Shown piece after piece: positions 26,874 through 35,935 of a stretch of 64,000 nt of DNA. The stretch lies in assembly GCF_019665785.1 (NCBI RefSeq), contig NZ_CP081149.1, positions 124,001 to 188,000 of the forward strand, given 5' to 3'. The notes under the pieces were generated by a model, which ran no database searches, was not told where the DNA came from, and worked only from the letters and a program-made list of their open reading frames with translations. Within the stretch, counting starts at the first letter, position 1, and every line of letters begins with the position of its first letter. The stretch is from Deefgea piscis. GTDB lineage: Bacteria > Pseudomonadota > Gammaproteobacteria > Burkholderiales > Chitinibacteraceae. The position numbers were made by a program, and so were the translations under genes.

Positions 26874-29057
26874 TTAGTAGCCGTAGCAAGTTTTCAGTGC
26901 GGCAAAATTATAAAACTTACTCGTTGGGCTGATTTTGGCGCTGTCACATGCCGCTTTAAAGTCAGTTTCTTTTTCGTTGTACAGCATTTTAACCAATACC
27001 CTTCCTTCGGCATTTTTGTAAACATCCCATTGCATATTGGCAGCCATCGGTGAGATGGCTTCACCACGCCATGGATTGCTTGCATAGCTAAAGGTTTGTG
27101 CCAAAGGCACTTGCTGTACCGCATTTTTTAAGCCGATTCGAGTCGCCAATGGAATGATGATTTCAGCGTGGGCAAAGCGGATTTTTGCCGCATTACTTGA
27201 ACGATTACTTACCACGTCATCGACTTCTTTAAACACATCATCGACTAAAATTTGCGCCATTTTGTGGGTGACATCGCCTTTTTCGGTGATGCTTGGGCCT
27301 TTGTCATAAAAGTCCGATGCGTCATTTAAGGCCGCAAAATACCGCGCCTGCGCTGCAGGTAGATACGGAATAAAATCAACCCCGGCTTCGGCTCTCATTG
27401 CTGGCGCAATCACATACAACTCATACATCAGGCTACCGGCATCTGCGAGCGATGCAATTTTAGTTTTACCATCGCCCGTTAAGGTTGAGGTCAACTTGCC
27501 ATCATCACTCACATAACTAAAGGTGCCGGTATTGGCAAAGCTGTGACTACCTGCATCAATTTTGTCGACAAATGCTTTCGTAAATAAACGCTCTAAGATC
27601 GCACGACCAGCCGCTTTAGCCTCCAATGTGCCGAACAAAGCCTTTTGTTTCGCCAGCAAATCACCGTCGTCTTTATATGCTTGATACGCTTGGCTGTCCA
27701 AATAAGTGCGGTACAAAGGATTTTTTACATCGCTCACTAAGTCAGTGGTTTTTTGTAATTTATGGAAATACAACAAAAAGCGATTGGTGCCGGCAGTTTG
27801 AGGAACCGCAACAGCATTATCCGGATAAGGCCCAGGCGCCGCAGGTTTGTCGATCAAGCCAGCCAAAGCGGCATTTTGCTGCGCTAATGCTTGCACAAAG
27901 TAATTGCCACTATCGACGGCACGATCGACGCCAGAAGTAACAAAAATAATTTTGCGCGGCGAGCTGCTGGCCGTTTTGGCGACTTGCTGCCAAAAGTCGG
28001 GTTGACGTTGCAACATTCGCACGGCCAGTTGCTGATGCTCCTCAATCCCGACTTGGGTTTCATTGCCATAGCCGGGCTTACTAATGCCAGCAACGTTGTG
28101 ACCCAATAAGAAATTAGCCTTCATGATTTTCAGCACATCCGCGCCAAGTTTTTCACCCAAAGGCGTTAAAGCGCCCTCTTCTTTGGCCTTGCTCCACATA
28201 TTGTAAACGGCCAAATCGTATTTCAAGCTCGATAGTCCACGCGAGCCATGGCGGGCAATCAACTGCGTATTCACCACATTAAAACCCGCTGGTGCAGCTT
28301 CATAACTTGAGCGGTCTTGTTGTGGGCGATACGGTGTTTTGGTTTGATAGTAACGATCAGTTTGCGTACTTTCGGCGAGTAGTTTTTTAAGATCGCTATC
28401 GGCACTCTTGCCAGCTATTGCCGCTTGAATCCGTCGAATGCCATCATCAGATGCCGCCTTCAGCGCCGCCTTATTGCCTGCATCGGTTTCAAGATTAAAG
28501 TCCGCAAGTAGCTTATTGGCTGGCACGGCCAAAGCATTGGCGACTTTCTTCACTGCATCATCAAAACTTAAACCCTGATTTTCCATCTCACTGACCACCG
28601 ACGTCGTGTGCAGGCTAATCGTGGTCGGCCATTCTTTTGGCGCACGCAAAATCAGCGCTTGAGTCAGCGCAGTTTCGGTTTTGGTATCAGGATCATATCT
28701 TTTGGCATCGAGCCCGATTTCAGCCACTAGCGGCGCACGGCTACCGCTGAGCTTAAATTGGCCATTGCTGTCTGTTCGGGTACTGACTTCATTGTTATCG
28801 CACTGGCCATTATTATTTTCGTCAAAACAAACCTTCGCATTGCGAAAATAACTACCGAGCACCACGCCCGTACTCACCACAGGCGCATCTGTTGGTTTGG
28901 GTGTTGGCGCTAGCGATGGCGCAGGACTACTCCCCACACCCCCGCCACTGTTGCCACCATCAGCGCCACCACCACATGCAGCCAGTGCGCCACTCACGAG
29001 TACCGCCAGCGAGGCACGCTTAAATTGAACCATAGAGACAAAAAACAATCGAGACAT
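26874..29057 (-). CDS. Histidine-acid-phosphatase lipoprotein
   Basis: A 727-residue protein. A lipoprotein signal peptide ends in the lipobox LAAC, followed by a Gly/Ser/Pro-rich linker, so it should be membrane-anchored. Next comes a small domain with GSYFRNAKVCFDENNNGQCDNNE and FKLSG, like a carboxypeptidase-regulatory/Ca2+-loop module. The C-terminal ~450 residues carry the branch-2 histidine phosphatase motifs LIARHGSRG (catalytic His about residue 270) and FAHAEIIIP (HAE proton donor). Phytase-like or multiple-inositol-polyphosphate-phosphatase-like activity is plausible. The ATG at 29033 (MVQFKRASLAVLVSGALAAC) is an alternative start; neither has a strong ribosome site. Monocistronic. 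Confidence 0.85.
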   Translation of the reverse strand: MSRLFFVSMVQFKRASLAVLVSGALAACGGGADGGNSGGGVGSSPAPSLAPTPKPTDAPVVSTGVVLGSYFRNAKVCFDENNNGQCDNNEVSTRTDSNGQFKLSGSRAPLVAEIGLDAKRYDPDTKTETALTQALILRAPKEWPTTISLHTTSVVSEMENQGLSFDDAVKKVANALAVPANKLLADFNLETDAGNKAALKAASDDGIRRIQAAIAGKSADSDLKKLLAESTQTDRYYQTKTPYRPQQDRSSYEAAPAGFNVVNTQLIARHGSRGLSSLKYDLAVYNMWSKAKEEGALTPLGEKLGADVLKIMKANFLLGHNVAGISKPGYGNETQVGIEEHQQLAVRMLQRQPDFWQQVAKTASSSPRKIIFVTSGVDRAVDSGNYFVQALAQQNAALAGLIDKPAAPGPYPDNAVAVPQTAGTNRFLLYFHKLQKTTDLVSDVKNPLYRTYLDSQAYQAYKDDGDLLAKQKALFGTLEAKAAGRAILERLFTKAFVDKIDAGSHSFANTGTFSYVSDDGKLTSTLTGDGKTKIASLADAGSLMYELYVIAPAMRAEAGVDFIPYLPAAQARYFAALNDASDFYDKGPSITEKGDVTHKMAQILVDDVFKEVDDVVSNRSSNAAKIRFAHAEIIIPLATRIGLKNAVQQVPLAQTFSYASNPWRGEAISPMAANMQWDVYKNAEGRVLVKMLYNEKETDFKAACDSAKISPTSKFYNFAALKTCYGY

Positions 29058-29166
29058 AGCCGCAGATTCTGTAAGAAGAAAAGCTGGCTACAGTAGCGTC
29101 CCCCTATGACAGTCGTATTACCTGCCTATTCGCTCAACAACATTGGCTACAGTAAGCAACACTGGC

Positions 29167-30747
29167 TTACTTCACCGCCACATTCGCCCATGACTGTCGG
29201 CCAAATGGATTGACAACGTAGCCACTCACTTTATCGGTGGTGATCACCGACGTTAGTGGATGCGCGAGTGGGATCCACAGTGCTTGTTGGCGGATGATTT
29301 TTTGCGCGGCTTGATAATGCTGAGTGCGCTCGGCCAGTTTGGCGGTGGTTTTGCCTGATCGGATCAAGCCATCGAGTTGCGGCTGGCAAAAGCGGGCAAA
29401 ATTAAGCCCAGATTCCACCGAAGCACACGCGAACTGTGGGGTTAAAAAATTATCCGGATCGCCATTATCGCCAGTCCAGCCCATAAACAGCAGGTCATGC
29501 TCGCCCGCTTTGGCGCGCTTAATGAGTTCGGCCCATTCTATGGTTTTAATTTCGGCCCGCACGCCGATTTTGGCCAAATCCGCCTGCAGCATTTCGGCGC
29601 CCATGCGCGGATTAGGGTTCAAAGTGCTGCCGCTAGGGCGCACCCAAATTGTCGTTTCAAAGCCCTTGGGCAAACCCGCCTTGGTCAAAAGTGCTTTGGC
29701 TTTGCTTAGATTTTGTGCTTCATGATTGCCAGACAAATAGCTCCACGTTGCAGGCGGAAAAGGCCCTTGCGCTGCGCTGGCCGTGCCTTCAAACACCGCC
29801 GCCAGATAGGCTTTTTGATCAAATGCCAATTGCAGCGCTTGGCGAACTTCTACTTTATCCAATGGTTTGTGCTGGGTATTGATCGCAACAAACGCTGTCG
29901 CAAACATGGGCGTACTCAAGACCTTGAGCTTTTTATCGTTACGCGCGGCAATGATGTCTTGCGGCTTCACGCCCAGCGCAACTTGGCATTCACCCGCTTT
30001 AACTTTTTGTACTCGCACCACCGGATCGGCGGTGATGGCGTAAATCAGTTTGTCTGACTTGGGCTTGCCGGCAAAATAATTAGGATGCGCGTCGTAACGA
30101 ATCACTGCGTCTTTTTGAAAACTTTTCAGCGCAAAAGGCCCGGTGCCAATCGGTTTAGTATTTAACTGCCCCTGTTGATTGGCCGCCAGCAATTGATCGG
30201 CGTATTGCGCCGAATAAATCGACGTAAATCCCATACTGAGCAGCGGCAAAAAAGTCGCATCGGCTTGTTTAAGCTGAATCACTACTGTGTCATCGGCGGT
30301 TTTTTTAATACTCGCAATCAATTTAGCCAAGCCAAAAGATTGCGCGTGCGGATAGCCGTTGGGGGCGCTGGCATACCACGGATGATTTGGGTCGAGCATG
30401 CGCTGAAAACTAAACAACACATCATCGGCGTTTAAAGCGCGGCTGGGCTGAAAGTAATCGGTTTTTTGAAAGGCGACGTTTTTGCGTAATTTAAACGTGT
30501 ATTGCAACTGATCGTCACTCACCTGCCACGATTGCGCCAAGCTCGGAACCAGCTTGCCTGTCGCAGCATCGTATTCGAGCAAGCGATTAAAAATCGGATC
30601 GGCTGCCGCATTGGTATTGGTGAGCGAATTGTATTGCACCACATCAAAGCCATCAGGGCTGGCCTCAGTGCATACGGTAAGCGGCTTAGCGCTCACAGCA
30701 CCCGCGACCAGTATTGCCACCAATGCAGCGATTTGATTTAGCTTCAT
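29167..30747 (-). CDS. Second DppA-like peptide-binding protein
   Basis: A 526-residue family-5 solute-binding protein, paralogous to the dppA product: signal peptide (MKLNQIAALVAILVAGAVSA), KPLTVCTEASPDGFD, YTFKLRKNVAF, GTGPFALKSFQKD and AKAGEHDLLFMGWTGDNGDPDN recur. No permease or ATPase genes adjoin it, so it may feed DppBCDF with a different ligand range. TTGGAG precedes the ATG. Confidence 0.92.
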   Translation of the reverse strand: MKLNQIAALVAILVAGAVSAKPLTVCTEASPDGFDVVQYNSLTNTNAAADPIFNRLLEYDAATGKLVPSLAQSWQVSDDQLQYTFKLRKNVAFQKTDYFQPSRALNADDVLFSFQRMLDPNHPWYASAPNGYPHAQSFGLAKLIASIKKTADDTVVIQLKQADATFLPLLSMGFTSIYSAQYADQLLAANQQGQLNTKPIGTGPFALKSFQKDAVIRYDAHPNYFAGKPKSDKLIYAITADPVVRVQKVKAGECQVALGVKPQDIIAARNDKKLKVLSTPMFATAFVAINTQHKPLDKVEVRQALQLAFDQKAYLAAVFEGTASAAQGPFPPATWSYLSGNHEAQNLSKAKALLTKAGLPKGFETTIWVRPSGSTLNPNPRMGAEMLQADLAKIGVRAEIKTIEWAELIKRAKAGEHDLLFMGWTGDNGDPDNFLTPQFACASVESGLNFARFCQPQLDGLIRSGKTTAKLAERTQHYQAAQKIIRQQALWIPLAHPLTSVITTDKVSGYVVNPFGRQSWANVAVK

Positions 30748-31057
30748 TCATATACTCCAATAAATTAACCAGAATGACGCTATAGCGCCCAAGAAAAAAA
30801 CGTCAACAGCCCTTAGCTACTTAGCTTGATCTTTTGCCTTAAAAAGAACATTCAAATACGCCAGCACCTTGCTGCTGACCACGCTTTAAACCTTTCACGA
30901 TGTTTTCTAACTCAATAGATTATTAACGTGCAGGCCAAAAAATAGCGAATTATTTTTAATTCGCTGTGTTAACACCAATCGCTGAGCCGCAACCCAGCGA
31001 TTTGATCATTGCCAACAGCATCAGCGCCAGCTTTCGCTCGCACCAATGCTGCGACGT
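30748..31057. other. Intergenic region without a recognisable gene
   Basis: 310 bases between the binding-protein start and the chemoreceptor stop. It should hold the binding-protein promoter, but I see no convincing promoter boxes, RNA gene or ORF. Confidence 0.4.
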
Positions 31058-32641
31058 TTAGAGTGATTTTTCAAAATACGCCAGCAGCAGATGCAAAGAA
31101 TGCGCTGATGATTGCAGCTGGGTGGCGCAAGTTTTAGTCCTTTGAATACCTTGATGATTTTCCTCGGTCAAGACACTCACCGCCTCCATACTTTGCGCAA
31201 CATCAGTCGTCGCCTTCACTTGCTGCGCCAGCATATTGGCCACTTCACCCGCAGCAATCACAATCAAAGCACTCGATTGCCGCAGGCTATCTAAGCTTGC
31301 AACTGTTTGATCAATTTGCTGATTGGCCTGTTCACTACTAAGTGAAACAGTGTTGATTTGCTCTTGCGTTGCCAACACTTGCGCGCGCAAGGCCAAAATC
31401 GCTTGCGAAATATCACTGATATTACTGCCGGTACTCTCGGCGAGTTTTCTCACCTCATCAGCCACCACCGAAAAACCACGGCCATGCTCGCCAGCGCGAG
31501 CCGCCTCGATGCTCGCGTTCAGCGCCAATAAATTGGTGCGATCAGCGATTTGATTAATCACCGCAGTAATCGATTCAATTTGCTGCGCCACTGCATTGAG
31601 CTCACCAATGGCGGTGCACGACATCCTTACTTGCTCGCTCACCGCGTCATTGGCTAATTTCGATTGCGTCATTTTTTGCGCGCCAACGCTCACTTGCTGG
31701 CAAGCCTCATTGGCGCTCTGCTCAGAGCGCTGCGTGGTTTCAGAAATATCCTCAACCGACACCGACAGCTCCTCTAAAGCGGCAGCAATCCGAGTAATTT
31801 CTTCTGCTGTTTTCCCCGAGCGTAACTCCACCTGCTGCGCTTCTAACTTGGCCGTCTGCGCCGCTTGCGCCACTTCACGCCCTGTCATCACCACATCGGC
31901 GAGCAAAGCCCGCAAATTAATCCGCATTGATTCAAGCCGCATCAATACGCTTTTCATTTCCCTAAAGCCACTTGGCGTTAAGGAATGACTAAACTGCCCT
32001 TCAGCAAACAAAGCCAATGCCGACGCCGCCTGCTGTAAGCCCTGAGCGGCTTGCCGCGTTAACCACCACACCCCGCCAGCAATCCACAGCATCAACGCCA
32101 CAGCCCACAGCCAAGCACTTGGCACCATCCAGCACAGACTGATCAAGAGCAATAAAATCGGTAAGCAAAACATCAATCCCAACTGCGCCAACGAAAAACC
32201 CGGCCGCGCCAAACTCACCGGCAACGTTGCCTGCCGCTGATTTACGGCTTGGTATAGAGCCTGCGCGGCGCGTTTTTCAGCTTCGCTTGGCATTGATCGC
32301 ACCGACATATAGCCGATCTTGATCCCGTTTTCATACAAGCAAGTAACGTAGGCGTGCACCCAATAAAAATCACCCGACTTAGTTCGATTTTTAACCATGC
32401 CCTGCCAAGGCTGATCGGCCTTAAGCGAGCGCCACATATCAAAAAACGCCGCCTCAGGCATAAAAGGATGACGCACCATATTGTGCGATTGGCCGATTAA
32501 TTCGCTCTCAGTAAACCCGCTAATTTCAATAAAACTGCGGTTTGCATAGCTAATCACGCCCTTTAAATCTGTTTTGGTCACTAACGGTCGATCTTTACTC
32601 ACCAACACTTCATGTTCTGTTATCGGAAAATTTGTTTTCAC
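31058..32641 (-). CDS. aer: Aer-type chemoreceptor with PAS domain
   Basis: A methyl-accepting chemotaxis protein of 527 residues. I place the start at the GTG at 32641 (GGAG five bases upstream), giving the Aer-like N-terminus [14 protein letters not shown]; the 124 codons further upstream are not protein-like and cross a terminator hairpin. Domains in order: PAS ([19 protein letters not shown] ... [17 protein letters not shown] ... WVHAYVTC), two membrane helices about residues 155-205 ([34 protein letters not shown]), a HAMP-like segment, and the signalling hairpin ([37 protein letters not shown]). Aer proteins sense redox through FAD bound to PAS; FAD binding is not provable here. Confidence 0.88.
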   Translation of the reverse strand: MKTNFPITEHEVLVSKDRPLVTKTDLKGVISYANRSFIEISGFTESELIGQSHNMVRHPFMPEAAFFDMWRSLKADQPWQGMVKNRTKSGDFYWVHAYVTCLYENGIKIGYMSVRSMPSEAEKRAAQALYQAVNQRQATLPVSLARPGFSLAQLGLMFCLPILLLLISLCWMVPSAWLWAVALMLWIAGGVWWLTRQAAQGLQQAASALALFAEGQFSHSLTPSGFREMKSVLMRLESMRINLRALLADVVMTGREVAQAAQTAKLEAQQVELRSGKTAEEITRIAAALEELSVSVEDISETTQRSEQSANEACQQVSVGAQKMTQSKLANDAVSEQVRMSCTAIGELNAVAQQIESITAVINQIADRTNLLALNASIEAARAGEHGRGFSVVADEVRKLAESTGSNISDISQAILALRAQVLATQEQINTVSLSSEQANQQIDQTVASLDSLRQSSALIVIAAGEVANMLAQQVKATTDVAQSMEAVSVLTEENHQGIQRTKTCATQLQSSAHSLHLLLAYFEKSL

Positions 32642-32733
32642 CACAGCTCCAGATCTTATTTTTATTTGATATAAACCAAACCCGGCTGGATTTTGCCATA
32701 GCGAAATACCATCAACACGCGGGTTATCCCCCA

Positions 32734-32770
32734 TTAAAAAACACCGCGCACCCGCGTGTGCTCGGTGTTT
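32734..32770 (-). terminator. Hairpin upstream of the chemoreceptor gene
   Basis: Stem AAACACCG / CGGTGTTT with a partly paired GC-rich interior, followed on the minus strand by a run of T. It would stop read-through from ridA before the chemoreceptor gene. Confidence 0.55.
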
Positions 32771-33001
32771 GCACATCAACCCTGAAACGAAAGTGAAAGC
32801 AAATAAAACATAGGTATATATTACAAAGACATACAAATAAGCAGTTAGATAAATATACCCAACGATATATAAGCAAGCGCCGCAAAAATGCTGACAAAAA
32901 AATGTAACAATTTTGAAATAAAATACCGACTGTTGTATTTCAGAAACGGCAAAAACCTCGCATGCCAAGCTAATTTGAACGAACCAACAAAAGCACCGCG
33001 C

Positions 33002-33051
33002 AAAAAAAATCACCGCTAAGCCATCTTTTGTATGATGGTTTAGCGGTGATT
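33002..33051 (-). terminator. Strong intrinsic terminator of the ridA operon
   Basis: An 18-bp stem (aatcaccgctaagccatc / gatggtttagcggtgatt, one G-T type position) with an 8-base loop. Reading on the minus strand it is followed by eight T. It starts 36 bases past the ridA stop. Confidence 0.9.
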
Positions 33052-33087
33052 GGATTGATTTCGCGCCTAGCGCGTTAAATTAAAACC

Positions 33088-33468
33088 TTAAACGCGATAC
33101 GCGATGGCTTCTACTTCGACCAAGACATTTTTTGGCAAGGTTTTTACTGCAACGCAAGAGCGCGCTGGAACGCCAGCACCAAAGTACTCGGTGTAGATCA
33201 CGTTAAACGCGGCAAAATCGGCCATATCGGCCAAAAAGCACGTGGTTTTCAACACATTGTCGAGCGAGCTATTGCCTTGCTGCAACACCGCTTTCAGGTT
33301 TTCCAACGCTTGGCGCGCTTGCACCGATACATCACCGGCAATCACTTCACCCGTTGCTGGTACTAATGGAATTTGGCCCGAAGTAAAAATCAGGTTTCCA
33401 AACGCAGTCGCTTGTGAATACGGACCAATAGCTGCTGGTGCGGCGTCGGTAAAAATAATTTCCTTCAT
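33088..33468 (-). CDS. ridA: RidA-family enamine/imine deaminase
   Basis: A 126-residue Rid-family protein. Canonical motifs are AAPAAIGPYSQA, FTSGQIPLVPATGEV, QARQALENLKAVL, VLKTTCFLADMADFAAFN and PARSCVAVKTLPKNVLVEVEAIA (with the substrate-binding Arg). RidA hydrolyses 2-aminoacrylate, the toxic enamine released by PLP or Fe-S serine/cysteine lyases, to pyruvate and ammonia. The second ATG (33468) is six bases after AAGGA and is chosen. It lies directly downstream of the cysteine desulfidase gene, which produces just that enamine. Confidence 0.95.
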   Translation of the reverse strand: MKEIIFTDAAPAAIGPYSQATAFGNLIFTSGQIPLVPATGEVIAGDVSVQARQALENLKAVLQQGNSSLDNVLKTTCFLADMADFAAFNVIYTEYFGAGVPARSCVAVKTLPKNVLVEVEAIAYRV

Positions 33469-33546
33469 CTTCATTCCTTTAAAATATTAAAACTGAAATC
33501 AAACTCAGTACGAGCCAACATTCACTCGCTCAATCCTACTCTGGCA

Positions 33547-34851
33547 TTATTTTGCTTGTTTATGCAGCATAATTTGCAAAATCTGTACGTCAGTTTGTAT
33601 CATGCCCTGACAGGCCAATTGCCCTAAATTATTGATCGATTGATCAATATCATGCGCCACAATCCCTTCATTGCCCGTTACGCCCACGCCATCCATCGCC
33701 ATTAAGACTGATTTATACAGCGATTGCGCCGACGTCGAGACCTTCATCGCGCAGCTATTAGATGCGCCATCGCATACCATGCCGGACAAATCGCCAATCA
33801 TGCTCGAGATCGCCATGCTCACGGTTTTAAAGTTGCCTGTCAGCAGCCATGCCACACCCGCGGCTGCGCCCATCGATGCCGTCGTCACCGCGCACAATGC
33901 CGATAGTTTCGGTAGTTTGCTGTGGATGTAAATCGCCATTAAATGCGACAACATCAATGCGCGAGTTAATTGCTCTTTACTGGCCTGTATATGCTCAGCC
34001 ACCACCACCACCGGCATCGTCGCGGCAATACCCTGATTACCCGAGCCAGAATTACTCATCGCTGGCAACGTTGCACCCCCCATTCGGGCGTCTGACGCAG
34101 CGGTGGTGCGAATCAAAATATTACTTAACAAGCCTTCCGACATCAGGCCCGTTGCGATTTGCCGCTGCAATGTCGCGCCAATGTGTAAACCAAACGTACC
34201 CTTCATGCCTTCTTGCGACAAAGCATCATTGAGCACACCAGCAGCGTCGATAAAATCAATCATCTCTAAGGGTGCCAGCGTGGCAAAATCATAAACATCT
34301 TGCGCCATCGCACTGGCAATATCGTAAGCAGCGGCAGCCGTTGCCGCACCCACATCAGCCAATTCAAAAATAACTCGGCCATTGTGCTCAATATAAACAA
34401 CCCGCGTATGGCTATCGGCAATACGCACTTTGGCCCATTCGTCACCGTGAAACACACACGCTTCCGAATACAAAATATGCGGCACATTGGCAATCGATAA
34501 TTCAACGCGCTGCTCGGCAATCATCGCCTTACCCGCATCGACTTGCGCCTGTGTTAAACCTTTGAGTACTTCCAATTTGCCATCTGGATTACCCGCCAAT
34601 GCCCCCACCGCCGCGGCAATTTTTAAGCCAACGGTACCCGTACCCGGTACTGTCACCCCCATGCCGTTTTTCATTAAATTGGCCGACACCTTGGCCTCAA
34701 TGCGCTCAGGGGTTTTGGCTAAATGCTGCGCAGCAATCGCCGAGGCTAATGCCAAAGAAATTGGCTCAGTACAGCCCAAGGCAGGCGCTACTTCGTGCTG
34801 AACTGCTTTAATAAATTCTGGCCATAGGGCGTGTGAAGAAGACATATTCAT
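33547..34851 (-). CDS. cyuA: UPF0597/YhaM-type L-cysteine desulfidase
   Basis: A 434-residue protein of the UPF0597 (YhaM/CyuA) family, related to the alpha subunit of Fe-S L-serine dehydratase. Likely cluster ligands are in [13 protein letters not shown] (near the N-terminus) and [32 protein letters not shown] is also typical. Characterised relatives degrade L-cysteine to H2S, ammonia and pyruvate via 2-aminoacrylate. It sits between its likely regulator and ridA. Confidence 0.87.
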   Translation of the reverse strand: MNMSSSHALWPEFIKAVQHEVAPALGCTEPISLALASAIAAQHLAKTPERIEAKVSANLMKNGMGVTVPGTGTVGLKIAAAVGALAGNPDGKLEVLKGLTQAQVDAGKAMIAEQRVELSIANVPHILYSEACVFHGDEWAKVRIADSHTRVVYIEHNGRVIFELADVGAATAAAAYDIASAMAQDVYDFATLAPLEMIDFIDAAGVLNDALSQEGMKGTFGLHIGATLQRQIATGLMSEGLLSNILIRTTAASDARMGGATLPAMSNSGSGNQGIAATMPVVVVAEHIQASKEQLTRALMLSHLMAIYIHSKLPKLSALCAVTTASMGAAAGVAWLLTGNFKTVSMAISSMIGDLSGMVCDGASNSCAMKVSTSAQSLYKSVLMAMDGVGVTGNEGIVAHDIDQSINNLGQLACQGMIQTDVQILQIMLHKQAK

Positions 34852-34919
34852 GCGTTTTAAGACCTTTTAATGTCAAATATCTAAGCATGCTGCTGCGCTG
34901 GTGGCGTGCCGCACTGGAT

Positions 34920-35561
34920 TTAATGGGTATTGGTTTTTAGGTAGCGATACAGTGTGGGCTCGGAAATCTCCAAAATCGCCGCCGTTTTGGCAACAAAGCC
35001 ACGTATTGAAAACAAGCCTCGTTGCTCTAAATCTTTAACGACTTGGGATTTCTCATCGGCCGACATGCGCGATGGCGTGATCGGGTATTGCTCTAGCACA
35101 CTGTGTAAAATTTCTTGCCCAACATCGTCGACCGAAGCCGACAACAATTCTTGATGCTGCTCGGCCATATCCGCTGGGAGCAGCCGATTGACCGACTCTT
35201 GCAACTCAAGCAAGCGCTTGTCATCGGTATTCACGCAGAGCATGGCTGCGGCTTGACCATTCTCACCTTTAATAATCAAGGTGGAAGAGCGCAGCAAAAC
35301 ACCACCTCGCGTCTTACTGCGGTAATTGAGTTTGTAACTCACATCGCTCGCCTGCATACATTCTTGCAGCATGCGCAGCGCCAGATCCGTCGCCGGTGCG
35401 CCAACAGTACGACCCGATAAATGGCCATGGCTAATCGCCGCAAGCGACGCATTCACATCGGATAAATCATGCACGACGACTTCAGAATCTTCACCCAAAA
35501 CGGCGGCAATAAAGTCGACCAATAATTGGGCATCTATTTGTATTTTCATCACGTCGTGCAC
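34920..35561 (-). CDS. YheO/DauR-like PAS-HTH transcriptional regulator
   Basis: A 213-residue regulator with a YheO-like PAS sensor (LGEDSEVVVHDLSDVNASLAAISHGHLSGRTVGAPATDLAL, then YRSKTRGGVLLRSSTLIIKGENGQAAAMLCVNTD) and a C-terminal HTH (SQVVKDLEQRGLFSIRGFVAKTAAILEISEPTLYRYLK). Proteins of this build include DauR, a repressor of D-arginine use. Here the adjacent genes point to control of cysteine breakdown. An internal ATG four codons in (MKIQIDAQLL) is an alternative start. Confidence 0.87.
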   Translation of the reverse strand: MHDVMKIQIDAQLLVDFIAAVLGEDSEVVVHDLSDVNASLAAISHGHLSGRTVGAPATDLALRMLQECMQASDVSYKLNYRSKTRGGVLLRSSTLIIKGENGQAAAMLCVNTDDKRLLELQESVNRLLPADMAEQHQELLSASVDDVGQEILHSVLEQYPITPSRMSADEKSQVVKDLEQRGLFSIRGFVAKTAAILEISEPTLYRYLKTNTH

Positions 35562-35935
35562 AATAAAATTTATCTCATCGAAAGTATATCAATCTTAATG
35601 ATAAAAAATCAATCACAACTTGACGGTAAATATTGTTACTTTTTCGTGCTTTTTCTTCACAAAATACTGATAAATCCTGCATCTAGATTGATTTCCTGCC
35701 CGAGTCTGCCCATCGCCTACCAAACTGAGCAACATACTCAAACCATGAGAAAAATAAATAATTATTCTCACGAAATTATATCTATCGACTTCCGCCAGCC
35801 AGTGCGGCCACTCGCAACGCAGGCGAATCGACATCACTCGCTCGGCTCGCCTATCAAAAGAGCAAAAAAAACCCGCGTGGTTTAACGCGGGTTTGAGCGA
35901 GCCATTTCACAATTAAAAATCGGTGTGAATCCAAT
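35562..35935. other. Intergenic region upstream of the YheO-like regulator gene
   Basis: 374 bases holding the AT-rich upstream (promoter) region of the regulator gene and, at its far end, the cadA terminator. The plus-strand ORF that spans it has no protein-like character and runs into the terminator. No other element recognised. Confidence 0.5.
35863..35894 (-). terminator. Terminator of cadA
   Basis: A 10-bp perfect stem (aaacccgcgt / acgcgggttt) followed on the minus strand by a run of seven or more T, about 40 bases after the cadA stop. Confidence 0.9.

Larger units (their letters stand above)
32642..33087. other. Leader and terminator region between ridA and the chemoreceptor
   Basis: 446 bases with no supported gene. 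It holds two minus-strand terminator-like hairpins (33002-33051 and about 32734-32770) and the promoter region of the chemoreceptor. The T-rich minus strand around 32800-32990 encodes only a Cys/Phe-rich chance frame. Confidence 0.5.

Noticed and set aside
35526..35885. 119-codon plus-strand ORF
   Set aside because: It overlaps the regulator start and the cadA terminator and shows no domain or ribosome site.
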